In this document: piece by piece, positions 8,881 to 19,600 of the stretch
Position numbering within the stretch: position 1 is the first letter of the stretch
Layout of the letters: each line of letters opens with the position of its first letter
From: Alkalimarinus alittae
GTDB taxonomy: Bacteria > Pseudomonadota > Gammaproteobacteria > Pseudomonadales > Oleiphilaceae
Length of the DNA: 64,000 nucleotides
Assembly: GCF_026016465.1 (NCBI RefSeq)
Contig: NZ_CP100390.1
Coordinates: 558,001 to 622,000, forward strand
Reading direction: 5' to 3'
Notes under the pieces: model-generated
Databases searched by the model: none
Seen by the model: the letters and a program-made list of their open reading frames with translations, nothing else
Told to the model about the DNA's origin: nothing
Position numbers and translations under genes: made by a program

Positions 8881-8918
8881 GTTTGGGATAATGCTATAAG
8901 TTTGGGATAAAACTATAA
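8881..8918. repeat. 19-bp tandem direct repeat upstream of the EAL gene
   Basis: Two adjacent 19-base copies, 8881-8899 and 8900-8918, both starting GTTTGGGATAA and ending CTATAA, with two mismatches. They lie 50-90 bases upstream of the EAL protein start, on the side where its promoter should be. They may be a regulator-binding direct repeat; no known box is recognised. Confidence 0.6.
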
Positions 8919-9093
8919 GTTAGATGAACACTACTGAAGGTTGTCAGTCGTGTTACGCAGCATTCTAACTTCTTGACCTATATACTGCTTGATATGTGTT
9001 AATAAACTGTGATTAGTTACTCATAACTTATTGATATGTTGTTATGATAATACACTATTCTCTAGATTTTACTTTTTTTGACAGGTTAACTGA

Positions 9094-11262
9094 ATGGATG
9101 TTTCCCATATTCTTGACTCCCTTAATGATGAGCAGCGACAGGCTGTAGCAGCCCCTACGCGAAATCTGTTGGTTTTAGCGGGAGCGGGAAGCGGAAAAAC
9201 GCGCGTATTAGTACATCGTATTGCATGGCTAATGGAAATCGAGCGCCTAACACCGACCAGTATTATGGCGGTTACGTTTACTAACAAGGCGGCCAAAGAG
9301 ATGCGGGGGCGAATCGAAAAGCTATTAGACCTGCCACCAAGAGGGCTTTGGTTTGGTACTTTTCACGGTATCGCTCATCGATTACTAAGAGCCCATTGGC
9401 GAGATGCTAACTTACCTGAGAATTTTCAAATTATTGACTCTGATGATCAGCTCAGAGTAATCAAACGAGTCATGAGAGATCATCAGTTAGATGAAACAAA
9501 GTGGCCTCCACGACAGGCTCAATCATTTATTAATTCCCAAAAAGATGAAGGTATTCGCGCCGAATATATAGAAACCTCAAGCGACCTTTATATGCGCACT
9601 ATGGCAATGGTCTATAAAGGCTATGAAGAACAGTGCCAGCGATCAGGTATGGTCGACTTCGGAGAATTATTACTTCGTTCACATGAGGTTTGGCTTAATA
9701 ACCCTCAACTGCTTGCGCATTATCAAGACAGATTCAGGCATATACTGGTTGACGAGTTTCAAGATACCAATACCATCCAGTATGCGTGGTTAAGAGTACT
9801 CGCGGGTAACCGTATTCCATTGACAGTGGTAGGGGATGATGACCAGTCAATCTACGGGTGGCGAGGCGCAAAAATAGAGAATATTCAACACTTTCAAAAT
9901 GACTTTGTAGACTCGATGCAAGTAAAACTTGAACGAAACTACCGCTCGACCAGTACCATCCTTGATGCCGCGAACGGCCTTATCGCCAACAATGGAAGTC
10001 GATTAGGTAAGCAGTTATGGACCGAAGAAAACGAAGGCGAGCCCATAGATTTATACTCAGCATTTAATGAGCAAGATGAAGCAAACTATGTGGCAGACTG
10101 CATTCATGACTGGGTGAAAAAGGGTAATCTTCGTTCTGATGTGGCGATACTTTATCGCTCGAATGCACAGTCGCGAGTTATTGAAGATGCCTTTATACGG
10201 CAGCAAGTCCCGTATCGAGTCTACGGCGGGCTTAGGTTTTATGATCGCATGGAAATCAGAAATGCCCTTGCCTATATCCGGCTGGTTCATTATCGCCATG
10301 ATGATGCTGCCGTAGAGCGAGTGATTAACGTCCCCCCAAGAGGTATCGGCAACAAAACGATTTCAGATATTCGCGAACATGCTCGAATGCAGTCTGTCAC
10401 ATTATGGCAGGCGTGCAATGAAATGATCGAACTGGGTAGTTTGAAAGGGCGGGCTGCTAACGCGATACAAAAATTTATAGACGTAATTGAAGGCTTGGCT
10501 GAAGGCGCGACAGATTTACCGCTGCACACATTGGTCGAAAACGTTATAAATGAAAGCCTGTTAAAAGAGTTTCATGGCAGCGAGAAAGGTGAGAAAGGCC
10601 AGGCTCGAGTCGAGAACTTGAATGAACTAATCAACGCGACGCGTGATTTTGAAGCAGAAGATGAAGAGATGGAGCCGTTATCAGCGTTTATTGCACAAGC
10701 CGCATTAGATGCAGGTGAAAATCAGGCTGAAGAACATGAAGATAGCGTACAAATGATGACGCTACACTCGGCTAAAGGACTCGAATATCCATTGGTATTT
10801 ATGGTCGGAATGGAAGAGGGCTTGTTCCCGCATAGTCGATCAGCCGAAGAACCCGGACGAATAGAAGAAGAGCGCCGACTATGTTATGTGGGCATTACCC
10901 GAGCCATGCAAAAGCTAGTGATGACGCATGCCGAAACTAGACGGCTATACGGCCAAGAAAAGTTTCATGCAATATCGCCGTTTATCCGAGAAATACCCGC
11001 CTCCTTAATTCAAGAAGTGCGATTAAAAAATACTGTCACACGACCCGTTAGTTTTCAACGCGCCAACGAAGAAAGTTGGGCGACTGCGGCATCAAGTGAA
11101 GCCGCATTCCAGTTAGGACAGCTGGTGAGCCACCCCATCTTTGGTGAAGGCACTGTTCTAAACTACGAAGGCCAAGGTCCTCATGCCAGAATTCAAGTGA
11201 ATTTCCTTAGCGAAGGGAGTAAGTGGTTGGTATTATCGTATGCCAAACTGGAAGCGTTATAA
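9094..11262 (+). CDS. uvrD: DNA helicase II UvrD
   Basis: UvrD is a 3'-5' superfamily 1A helicase that removes incised strands in nucleotide excision repair and unwinds from nicks in mismatch repair. The protein is 722 residues (E. coli 720) and is collinear with the E. coli sequence from 'MDVSHILDSLNDEQR' to the end. Motif I is 'GAGSGKTR', motif II 'DEFQDTN', motif III 'GDDDQSIYGWRG', and motif VI 'CYVGITRAMQKL'. The C-terminal Tudor-like extension ('GQLVSHPIFGEGTVLNYEG') that binds RNA polymerase in E. coli is present. It is monocistronic by appearance. No clear LexA box was seen in the spacer upstream. Confidence 0.98.
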   Translation: MDVSHILDSLNDEQRQAVAAPTRNLLVLAGAGSGKTRVLVHRIAWLMEIERLTPTSIMAVTFTNKAAKEMRGRIEKLLDLPPRGLWFGTFHGIAHRLLRAHWRDANLPENFQIIDSDDQLRVIKRVMRDHQLDETKWPPRQAQSFINSQKDEGIRAEYIETSSDLYMRTMAMVYKGYEEQCQRSGMVDFGELLLRSHEVWLNNPQLLAHYQDRFRHILVDEFQDTNTIQYAWLRVLAGNRIPLTVVGDDDQSIYGWRGAKIENIQHFQNDFVDSMQVKLERNYRSTSTILDAANGLIANNGSRLGKQLWTEENEGEPIDLYSAFNEQDEANYVADCIHDWVKKGNLRSDVAILYRSNAQSRVIEDAFIRQQVPYRVYGGLRFYDRMEIRNALAYIRLVHYRHDDAAVERVINVPPRGIGNKTISDIREHARMQSVTLWQACNEMIELGSLKGRAANAIQKFIDVIEGLAEGATDLPLHTLVENVINESLLKEFHGSEKGEKGQARVENLNELINATRDFEAEDEEMEPLSAFIAQAALDAGENQAEEHEDSVQMMTLHSAKGLEYPLVFMVGMEEGLFPHSRSAEEPGRIEEERRLCYVGITRAMQKLVMTHAETRRLYGQEKFHAISPFIREIPASLIQEVRLKNTVTRPVSFQRANEESWATAASSEAAFQLGQLVSHPIFGEGTVLNYEGQGPHARIQVNFLSEGSKWLVLSYAKLEAL

Positions 11263-11341
11263 GTGTAGGCGGTAAGGTTTAAACGGGTTTAAGGTAGAAA
11301 AAATTCATTAGGAACAATAATAAATAATAATAGGAGTAAGC

Positions 11342-12451
11342 ATGAAAAGACGACATTTTATTTCAGTGATAGGCGTAGGTGTGATGGGGGCGGCTTTGGC
11401 GGCTTGTACACCCTCTGATAAAGCAGTCGATAGCCATGAAAACACCAAAGCAGCACACGCACAGGAAACGTTTAAGTGGAAGCTAGTAACCTCTTGGCCT
11501 AAGAATTTTCCAGGGTTAGGTGAAGCGCCTGAACGTTTTGCAAAAGAAGTCGATCGCATGAGTAACGGTCGTTTAACGATCAAAGTATATGGTGGTGGTG
11601 AGTTGGTGCCTGCATTGGAGGTGTTTGATGCGGTATCCCAAGGCACTGCAGAAGTTGGGCACAGTGCCGCTTACTATTGGAAAGGCAAAATTCCTGCTGC
11701 TCAGTTTTTCTCAACTGTCCCGTTTGGTCTAAATGCTCAAGAGTTTAATAGCTGGATTCACTACGGTGGAGGGCTTGAACTGTGGCGTGAAACTTATGAG
11801 CCGTTTGGCGTTATACCGTTTGCAGGTGGTAACACAGGTGTGCAAATGGGCGGTTGGTTTAATAAAGAGATAAACTCTTTAGAAGACCTTAAAGGTTTGA
11901 AAATGCGTATTCCAGGCTTAGGTGGCGAAGTGCTGGAAAGAGCAGGCGGAACACCGGTTAACTTGCCTGGTGGTGAGATTTTTACGGCACTACAAACCGG
12001 TACAATTGATGCAACTGAATGGGTCGGGCCTTACAACGATTTAGCCTTTGGACTCCACAAAGCCGCTAAATACTATTACTTCCCCGGCTGGCATGAGCCA
12101 GGCACAGGGTTAGAAATAACGGTCAACAAAAAAGCGTTTGAAAAGCTGCCTGCTGACTTGCAAGCGATTGTTGAAAATGCCGCTCGAGTGGCTAACCAGG
12201 ATATGCTTGACGAATATACTGCCCGCAACAACTCAGCTCTGGTGGATCTTATAACTAAGCACAATGTTGAAATTCGTAAGTTCCCTAAGGACGTATTGGA
12301 GAAGTTACAGGTGGTTTCTGAAAGTGTCGTTAAAGAAATAGCTGATAGTGACCCTGCCATTGCAAAAGTGTATGACTCATACAAGGAATTCCGCGACAGT
12401 GTTATTCAGTATCATGAGGTGTCAGAGAAGGCATATATAAACGCTCGATAG
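11342..12451 (+). CDS. TRAP transporter solute-binding lipoprotein, TakP/DctP-like
   Basis: A periplasmic binding protein for a TRAP carrier, 369 residues. The leader combines a twin-arginine start 'MKRRHF' with a lipobox 'LAAC' (Cys22), suggesting a Tat-exported lipoprotein. The mature part matches the alpha-keto-acid-binding TakP branch, with the conserved 'GGNTGVQMGGWF', 'TIDATEWVGPYND' and 'YYFPGWHEPG' segments that line the ligand pocket in that branch. The ligand is therefore probably a 2-oxo acid or related carboxylate. No DctQ/DctM membrane genes are adjacent, so it either serves a carrier elsewhere or is an orphan receptor. A strong terminator follows. Confidence 0.9.
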   Translation: MKRRHFISVIGVGVMGAALAACTPSDKAVDSHENTKAAHAQETFKWKLVTSWPKNFPGLGEAPERFAKEVDRMSNGRLTIKVYGGGELVPALEVFDAVSQGTAEVGHSAAYYWKGKIPAAQFFSTVPFGLNAQEFNSWIHYGGGLELWRETYEPFGVIPFAGGNTGVQMGGWFNKEINSLEDLKGLKMRIPGLGGEVLERAGGTPVNLPGGEIFTALQTGTIDATEWVGPYNDLAFGLHKAAKYYYFPGWHEPGTGLEITVNKKAFEKLPADLQAIVENAARVANQDMLDEYTARNNSALVDLITKHNVEIRKFPKDVLEKLQVVSESVVKEIADSDPAIAKVYDSYKEFRDSVIQYHEVSEKAYINAR

Positions 12452-12471
12452 AGATGATTTGATAACAAAAT

Positions 12472-12498
12472 TAACGGGCCTTTAATGGCCCGTTTTTC
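12472..12498 (+). terminator. Rho-independent terminator after TRAP binding protein
   Basis: AACGGGCC (12473-12480) pairs with GGCCCGTT (12487-12494) around a 6-base loop, followed by a run of T. This is a classic intrinsic terminator 21 bases after the stop codon. Confidence 0.9.
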
Positions 12499-12729
12499 AT
12501 TCTACCGCATTCAAAAGCATCTTCGAGACTTCAAAAAAATTGTAGTCATATTCTGAGATGTTGCAAAATATGACATTTTGTTCGGGTTTTAAAAAACGAT
12601 TTAGCGTATAGTGCGCGCCATAAGTTTGATGACTCTGAAAACATCAAATCTTTTATATTTCTAAGGCATGGATGCGATATTAGAAAGGTTCATGCCCAAC
12701 TGTTTTTAAGCTGTAAATGGTGAACCAAC

Positions 12730-14559
12730 ATGGATGTAAACGCAAAAACTATTCTAATTTCCTCTATTTTAAGTCTAGCAGTGACCGGTTGTGGTGGCGG
12801 CTCAGGCGGAAGTGCTTCCCCATCGACTGCAAAAAGCTCAGACAAATCAGACGCTTCTATTTCAGGAGCGGTCGCTGACGGCTACCTTTATGGTGCCACT
12901 GTTTGTCTTGATATGAACGATAATAAGCTTTGTGATCAAGGCGAACCAACCGCTACTTCGGGTAATAATGGCCAATATACGCTGCTAAATGTTAATGCTG
13001 AAGATGCCGAAAAGCATGGCGTGGTGGTCGAAGTTAGCGCCACGACCATTGATGAAGACACGGGTAGTGCCGTAGGCAAAAGCTATGTATTAACAAGCCC
13101 TCCCGGTAAATATGCATTCGTCAGCCCTCTTTCTACCTTAGTTCACACTACTATGGACATGTTAAAAACGACCGAAAGTGACGCCGAACAGGTAGTGAAG
13201 CAAAACATGGTTTTTGATCGCCCAGACATTAGTTTGTTTAAAGATTATATAAAGGCCGCTAATGAAGCACCTTATCAACAGCTTCATAAAATCGCACAAA
13301 TAGCCGCTTATATTTTGGGGCAAAATCATCAATCATTTAATGAAGCGGTTCAGCGTGACGGTTTGGATGCTGATGAGCAGTCAGTGGCTGTTCATAATTT
13401 ACTGGTACAGCATGTATTCTCTCAGTTGGTGAGCATTAAGGCGATTGCAGCAGCTAAAGTGGATAATAGCGCCTTTACTGAAGTCGAACTGGCTGCTTTA
13501 GACGTTGAATTGAATACCACTAACATTAAAAACCGATTGGAAAAAGAAACTGAAGTTAACGCGGCAACCACAAACTTTGACATAAAGAATGTTTTTGAAA
13601 AGGAGGGTGGATTATCTAGTATCGATAAGTATGACTGTGATAAAGACTGTACCTATGAGAACGATACCATCACGCTCAGCGTCAATGACGACCTGACGTA
13701 TGACTGGGAGCACACTCAAAAGGCTTATCAGTCGGGTGCGTGGTCACCAGTACCAACAACTAACTATCACTGGGACCGTTCTGACATCTTGGTTGATGGT
13801 GAGTGGGCTTATCATGACGCTAAAAAGACTGGCTCAAAGCAAACCGAGGTTGCATCTAACCAAGTCGCACTTATGCCTCTAGAAGTCATCTCATATATCC
13901 AACTGGATATTACCGATAAAAAAATTGTTCCTTTTTTAGCCAGTAGTAAAAACCTCAACATATCAGAAGATATTGTTAGAGAAGTCGCCGGCTCTAATGC
14001 TGCTTTTGGTTCAGGAGCTAAAGCTTACTTATCCTCAGTCATGGCTAGTGCCGATATTTATCAAGTCAGCTTGGATAATGACTTCGACTCATGTGTTGGA
14101 ACAACCATCCCATGGATAGATGAAACAACCAACTGTAATAACGTAACCTCAGGTGATCCGCGAGAAGAATTACTGACACTTGAAGCGCTTTTCTCTAATA
14201 CTAATGATAAAGAAATTCACGCCAGTAAATATGCGGTCACTCTAAATCGAGAGAATGCCGGCAGCCAGCGCGGCACTGCAAAAATAAGCCTTAACAACAG
14301 CTCATCGTCTTCTATTAACTCAACGTGGGAAATAAGAGACGCATCACCGGGCATTACTATTGTCGCTATTCAAATTCCCGCCAAAATGAAGAAGTTAGAC
14401 GGTTGGTATGATTTCGGACAAACAGAAGTATTTTTCACTGTGATAGATGGATACCTCAGAGCAGGCGAATTCACACCAATAGGCGCGGTTACCGAGTGGA
14501 CGGGTTATGAATTTAACTCAGTCGCGATGGACAATATTTTGGATCAGTTTAATCTTTAG
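12730..14559 (+). CDS. Large putative lipoprotein of unknown function
   Basis: A 609-residue exported protein. A signal peptide ends in the lipobox 'AVTGC' (Cys21), followed by a Gly/Ser-rich linker. Residues about 40-115 contain 'SGAVADGYLYGATVCLDMND' with 'CDQGEP', a carboxypeptidase-regulatory/SdrD B-like beta-sandwich motif common in cell-surface proteins of marine gammaproteobacteria. The central part is helical, and the C-terminal 300 residues are rich in aromatic and acidic residues with cysteine pairs ('CDKDC', 'CVGTT...CNN'). No enzyme motif was recognised. It stands alone between a terminator and a palindrome. A surface or periplasmic adhesin/binding role is a guess. Confidence 0.7.
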   Translation: MDVNAKTILISSILSLAVTGCGGGSGGSASPSTAKSSDKSDASISGAVADGYLYGATVCLDMNDNKLCDQGEPTATSGNNGQYTLLNVNAEDAEKHGVVVEVSATTIDEDTGSAVGKSYVLTSPPGKYAFVSPLSTLVHTTMDMLKTTESDAEQVVKQNMVFDRPDISLFKDYIKAANEAPYQQLHKIAQIAAYILGQNHQSFNEAVQRDGLDADEQSVAVHNLLVQHVFSQLVSIKAIAAAKVDNSAFTEVELAALDVELNTTNIKNRLEKETEVNAATTNFDIKNVFEKEGGLSSIDKYDCDKDCTYENDTITLSVNDDLTYDWEHTQKAYQSGAWSPVPTTNYHWDRSDILVDGEWAYHDAKKTGSKQTEVASNQVALMPLEVISYIQLDITDKKIVPFLASSKNLNISEDIVREVAGSNAAFGSGAKAYLSSVMASADIYQVSLDNDFDSCVGTTIPWIDETTNCNNVTSGDPREELLTLEALFSNTNDKEIHASKYAVTLNRENAGSQRGTAKISLNNSSSSSINSTWEIRDASPGITIVAIQIPAKMKKLDGWYDFGQTEVFFTVIDGYLRAGEFTPIGAVTEWTGYEFNSVAMDNILDQFNL

Positions 14560-14598
14560 TATTTGGGTTAGACAACTAAAGGGGTCGTAATGATTTTA

Positions 14599-14639
14599 AA
14601 TTGATCAGTTTGAGTGTTATTTACACAAACTGATCAATT
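14599..14639. terminator. 14-bp perfect inverted repeat downstream of the lipoprotein gene
   Basis: AATTGATCAGTTTG (14599-14612) and its exact complement (14626-14639) enclose a 13-base loop. It sits 40 bases after the stop codon at 14559 and just before a TATAAT at about 14647. It could be a terminator without a strong T-run, or an operator for the promoter of the TpsB gene. Confidence 0.5.
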
Positions 14640-14836
14640 ATTTGTGTATAATTCACCCGCTTGAAAAGTGTCAGACTCGATTGCTGTTTTATTTTATGGA
14701 AAAAGTATAAATCGATGCTGGCTTAGTCGCGTTAACGCGGCTGTTAGAATCCTGAAATTAATTGACGAACTGAGACTCTAGCTCATTAGCAGCTGATATC
14801 TTTCTTCGGTAATTTGTTGTTTTTAAGGTAGTAGAC

Positions 14837-16582
14837 ATGGACGTATTTCTAACGGGTCGTAGGACCTATTTCTTAATTTTATCTGCATTTCTACTGGCAT
14901 CTTTGCTTCCTACCGTTGCTCCCGCCCAAACCCTTCAAGGTATTGGCCAAACTATCCAAAAGCAGCAGTTGGATATTAAAAAAGAGCAGGAAACGCTACA
15001 GCAAGAAAAGCGACAGCGTGAGCTTGATAATGATTTTAAACAGCTATCCCCTCGTATAAAAGAACCCTTGATTAAGTCCGCTGACGGGCAGTGTTTTGTT
15101 ATTGAAACGGTATTGTTTGCCGGGCTAAGTGGCCTGCCAAAAAGTACACTTATTGACATAACTGAAATGGCTCAAGCGTTTGTTGGTCGGTGTTTGTACT
15201 TGGCAGAAATGTCATAAATTGTAAGCCAGATCAATCAATATTTTTTAGACCACGGGTTGGTTACCACTCGCGCATTTTTACCTGAGCAGTCGTTAAAAAA
15301 AGGTGAACTGCTTATTCGAGTGATTGTTGGCAAAGTTCAAGCAATTGAATCAAATACGCTCACCTCTAGAAACCTATCTTGGGCTTTTCCTGTTGAGTCA
15401 GATGAGTTACTGAATCTTCGTGATATAGAGCAAGGCTTAGACCAAATTAATCGACTTGGCTCTAACCAGTCAACGATTAAATTGATTCCGGGTGATTTGC
15501 CAGGTCAGTCTATTATTCAGGTAAATAACATTAAGAATGACCGCTTTTATGCTCGGCTAGGTGTTGATGGAACGAGCATTCAACAAGGTGATGACTATCG
15601 TGCTCGCGCAGATTTTTTTGCTGATGATCTCATCGGCATTAATGATCAACTGATTGTTAACTATAACCAATCATTAGCTGAATCGAGCCGCTCACTATCA
15701 AAAGGCTTGGGTTTTGACTATTCATTCCCCTGGCACTACAGCCTGTTCTCAATGAGTGGCAACCGTTTTGAATACGAGAATATTGTTAACGGCGCGAATC
15801 AGGTTTTTGAAGTGTCTGGTGACAATACTGTTTTTAGTTTGGAAGCAAACCATACGCTTTATAGAACTCGCAGTATTAAATTAGACGTGGCGAGTAGTTT
15901 GACGACAAAAGACATTAATAACTTCATAGAAGACACTCGTATTGATGTGTCTAGTCGTCGCCTTTCAATTTTTCGTTTAGAGACAAAACATAAACAATAT
16001 CTTTGGAAAGATATGACCGCTTTTTTTAATCTGAGTATTGATGCAGGCTTAGATATTTTAGGCGCAGATGATGACGGTCAGAATATTTATCCTGATAAGG
16101 CGCAATTTGTTAAGTACGGTTTTCTTACTAGCGTTTCTAAGCCTCTGCACTCTGAACTGCTAGGAGCTTGGCGGCTGGGCGCATCAGGACAGTACCAACA
16201 TACAGACGATATATTACCTTCGTCTGAGAAGTTATTGGTCGCAAGTTCATCTCAAATAACAGGTTATGGACCTCTTAACCTTACAGGGAACACTGGGGGG
16301 TGGCTTCGTTTTGACGTCAATAGCCCTTACTTCTTTCGCTCCGACACATCTGCTGTTGTTCTGGGAAGTCGTGTTTCATTGATGAAGGGGTGGGTGCCTC
16401 ATAGCTCATTGCAGCCTTTTAATTATGGTAACGCAACCGCCACAGAGCTTGCGTTTATTGCTCAGGGGTACGGCTTTTCGCTAGAGCTAATGGTGGGCAG
16501 AACGATTGCTTCGTCGTCAAGCCTGATAGGTGAGCCAGACAGCCCTGAATTCGGATTAAAACTCGCTTATAACACGCTTTAA
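14837..16582 (+). pseudogene. TpsB outer-membrane transporter (FhaC/ShlB family), interrupted by in-frame TAA
   Basis: The gene encodes a two-partner secretion pore of the FhaC/ShlB/HecB family that would export the adjacent TpsA. A signal peptide (residues 1-30, ending 'APAQ') is followed by a Gln/Lys-rich linker. Then comes a POTRA domain starting at 'GQCFVIETVLFAG', a second POTRA part with 'GLVTTRAFLPEQ', and the 16-strand beta-barrel to the end. The reading frame is continuous for 582 codons except for a TAA at 15215-15217 (codon 127). Without it the text reads 'CLYLAEMS-x-IVSQINQYF', exactly the alignment expected for FhaC relatives. One base change (AAA or CAA to TAA) explains it. Unless the stop is suppressed, only a 126-residue fragment forms. 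A TTG at 15257 could restart translation but would lack the signal peptide. No other damage is seen, so the event is recent or a sequence error. Confidence 0.85.
15215..15217 (+). other. In-frame ochre codon inside tpsB
   Basis: TAA lies in the same phase as the codons on both sides: TCA before, ATT GTA AGC CAG after. Family conservation continues straight across it. The context is not that of a selenocysteine or pyrrolysine codon. Confidence 0.9.
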
Positions 16583-16640
16583 TTAGTTGAATAACGTACA
16601 TGCATTTAATCGCGTGTGCCGTAAGTATGGATAAAATAGT

Positions 16641-16666
16641 GCCCTGATCTAAAAGAGATAGGGCTG
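16641..16666 (+). promoter_or_regulatory. Stem-loop in the tpsA leader
   Basis: GCCCTGATCT and AGATAGGGC pair around a short A-rich loop about 25 bases before the tpsA start. A strong AAGGAAGGAAG ribosome site follows. It may be a remnant terminator or a translation-control element between the two tps genes. Confidence 0.35.
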
Positions 16667-16690
16667 TAAAACCAAGGAAGGAAGTACACT

Positions 16691-19600
16691 ATGCAACACG
16701 CTTATCGTAATAGCCGCACCCGTCAAACGGTTAGCCTTTTACTCATATTCCAATTGGTTTTCTCCCCCCTTTACAGCTCACTTGCATTGGCCGGTGGGTT
16801 GACGGTCGATGCCAACGCATCATCGGCTCATCAGCCTACCATCGATGCGGCAGGTAATGGCGTGCCCATTGTTCAGATTACGGCGCCCTCAGCATCAGGC
16901 GTTTCTTTGAATAAATACAACCAATTCAATATTAATAATAACGGGTTGATTCTCAACAATAGCCAACAAATTATAAAAACTCAGTTGAGTGGCTACATAG
17001 AAGGTAATTCGAACTTGGCGACCAGCAATGGGGCCAGAATAATCGTCAACCAGATTAATGGTGGTTTGCCGTCAGCGCTTAATGGCTATGCCGAAGTGGC
17101 AGGTCAGCAAGCAGATGTCATTATCGCAAACCCAGGGGGCATCACCTGTAATGGTTGTGGCTTTATCAATACCAACCGAGGCGTACTAACCACAGGCACC
17201 GTTGAATTAGATAGTGCAGGTGCGGTTAATAATATTCGCATAAACCAAGGCGTACTTCAGGTTAATGGGCGGGGTCTTAATGCTTCAAATATTAATCAGC
17301 TAGATCTTTTAGCTCGCGCCATTGAAGTTAATGCAGACATTCATGGGCAACAAATCAATGCAATCACAGGCACTAATCGTGTTGATTATAGCGACCTTTC
17401 TACAACAACCATTGAAGGGGTAGGAGACACGCCTTCACTTTCACTGGATGTTTCTGCTCTAGGTGGAATGTACGCCAACCGTATCTTTATGGTTGGAACG
17501 GAGAAAGGGGTCGGCGTTAATAGTGAGGGCGTTATAGGGGCAGCTAAGGGAGGCTTAATACTCACAGCCGAAGGCGATATAAAACTCAAAAACACTCACT
17601 CTGAGAGCGCCTCATTGCTTACCTCAACGTCAGGCAGTATTGAGTTAGTAGGTGATCATTTTAGCGAGCAAAAAATATCGTTAGCCGCAGGGAATGACAT
17701 CAAAATCGACGGCGCAGTTGGCGCTCAAGATACCGTGACTGTGTCGAGCAATCGGTTAATCATTGAAAATAGTGGATCGCTTTCGGCAGGCTATGATGAT
17801 GCTGGGTTGCAGAGAGGTGAGGGCAAGTTAGATATTAAAACCAGTGCAATGCTGAATAATGGCTCCGTTGTTGCGCAAGATATTAGCGTGATAGCACAGC
17901 AGCTTGAAAATGAGGGTTCTGTCGCTCAAGTGGGTAACGGAGACGTAAGCATCATTGCTGATTCCCTTGTGCGAAATAGCGGAACCTTGTCGGCCACAAA
18001 GCAACTTTCGATCAATACCGCTGATTATGATAATAGCGATGGCACGGTAGTGAGTCGTGGTGACTTACAGGTCGATGCAGTAGACATTACCAATCAAAAT
18101 GGGCGATTAATTAGCGAGTCAATTGTTAAGCTAAATGGAGATCAATTAGATAATACTCAAGGCACTCTTTTAGGTGAAAAAGGTATCTCTATTGATGTGG
18201 CGACTATTGTAAATGACGCTGGAAAAATCCACAGTCTAAAAAATCTATCGGTTGACGCAAATACCCTCAACAATACATCAGGGGAAATAGTCGGTGTAGG
18301 CGCTGTTGATATAAGCGCTTTAGACACGACTAACTTAGATGGAACGATTCAAAGCAATGAACTGCTTTCAGTGACCGGTAACTTAATTGATAACCGTCGC
18401 GGTTCGATGAGGTCTGCAAAGGGGGTTTTTCTGAATGCCGATAGCATTAGCAATGAGTCAGGAAAAATACAAAGCGAAGCAATACTCGGCGTAGTGAGTA
18501 ACCATCTAAAAAACAGCGATGGTGAACTGCTAGTGTTGGCAGGGGAAGACCTGCGACTTAACCTTAAAACGTTAGATAATCGTGGCGGTCTTATTGAGAC
18601 TAATGCAAGTAACCTAACGCTCAATGTTGAGCGTATCGACAACTCTGAAGGCGGGAAAATCAGCCACTATGGGGATCAGACTCTCCAGTTCTTAGGCGAT
18701 ACCCTTAACAATCAGTTGGGAGATATTCAAAGCAACGGCCAGATAGATATCAATGAGCGTCATCTGATTGATAATAGCAAAGGCGATATATCAGCTATCA
18801 AGAGCATAGCGTTATCGGTTGCATCAGGCGACGTGAACAACAGCGATGGCAAGGTTGAGGCGGAGCTATCGCTGAATGTTATTGCTCAAAATGTGATTAA
18901 CCAATACGGTGAAATGACATCCAACCAATCTATATCGCTAAGCTCAGATCATCTGATGAATGACAATGGGTTGTTGGTGGGCCAAAAAGCGCTAACCCTT
19001 AAGACGGCAACACTCACCAATGATGCAGGTGAGCTTCAAGCAGGCACGGTGTTGTCATATATCGGTAATGTTTTAGATAACAGCCAAGGTGTACTCGTCG
19101 GCGGCAACGGGGTCAACCTTGTTGCAAATACGATTATCAATGCATTTGGTCAACTACAAACAGGCAGCACCCTTCAGCTGACGGCTGACAAGTTAGAAAA
19201 TCAAAATGGCTCTGTATTGGTTCTATCAGATGCCGATCAGGAGGTGACATTAACAACATTAGATAACCGAAATGGTGAGTTTGAAACGAATGCTAAACAC
19301 TTAACCTTAGACGTCTCTTACTTAGACAACTCTGCAGGCGGAAAAATAACCCACTTTGGTGATCAGAGTACGGTTATTAGAGGTTCTGAATTAAATAACC
19401 AGAACGGTATTATTAGTAGCAACGGCCTGCTTGATATCACTGAAGACAGGCGTGTAAACAATAATGATGGCCAGATAACAGCAGTTAAAAATCTGCAGCT
19501 ATTGGTTACAACGGGTGATGTTCAGAATAACTCAGGGTTATTTGAATCAGGCGGTTTGCTTGATATAACCGCGTCAATTATCAATAACAACCGCGGTAAA

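Noticed and set aside
8832..9093. LexA box upstream of uvrD
   Set aside because: No CTGT-N8-ACAG palindrome was found in the spacer.
15215..15217. Recoding of the tpsB stop as selenocysteine or pyrrolysine
   Set aside because: The codon is TAA, not TGA or TAG, and no insertion element is visible.
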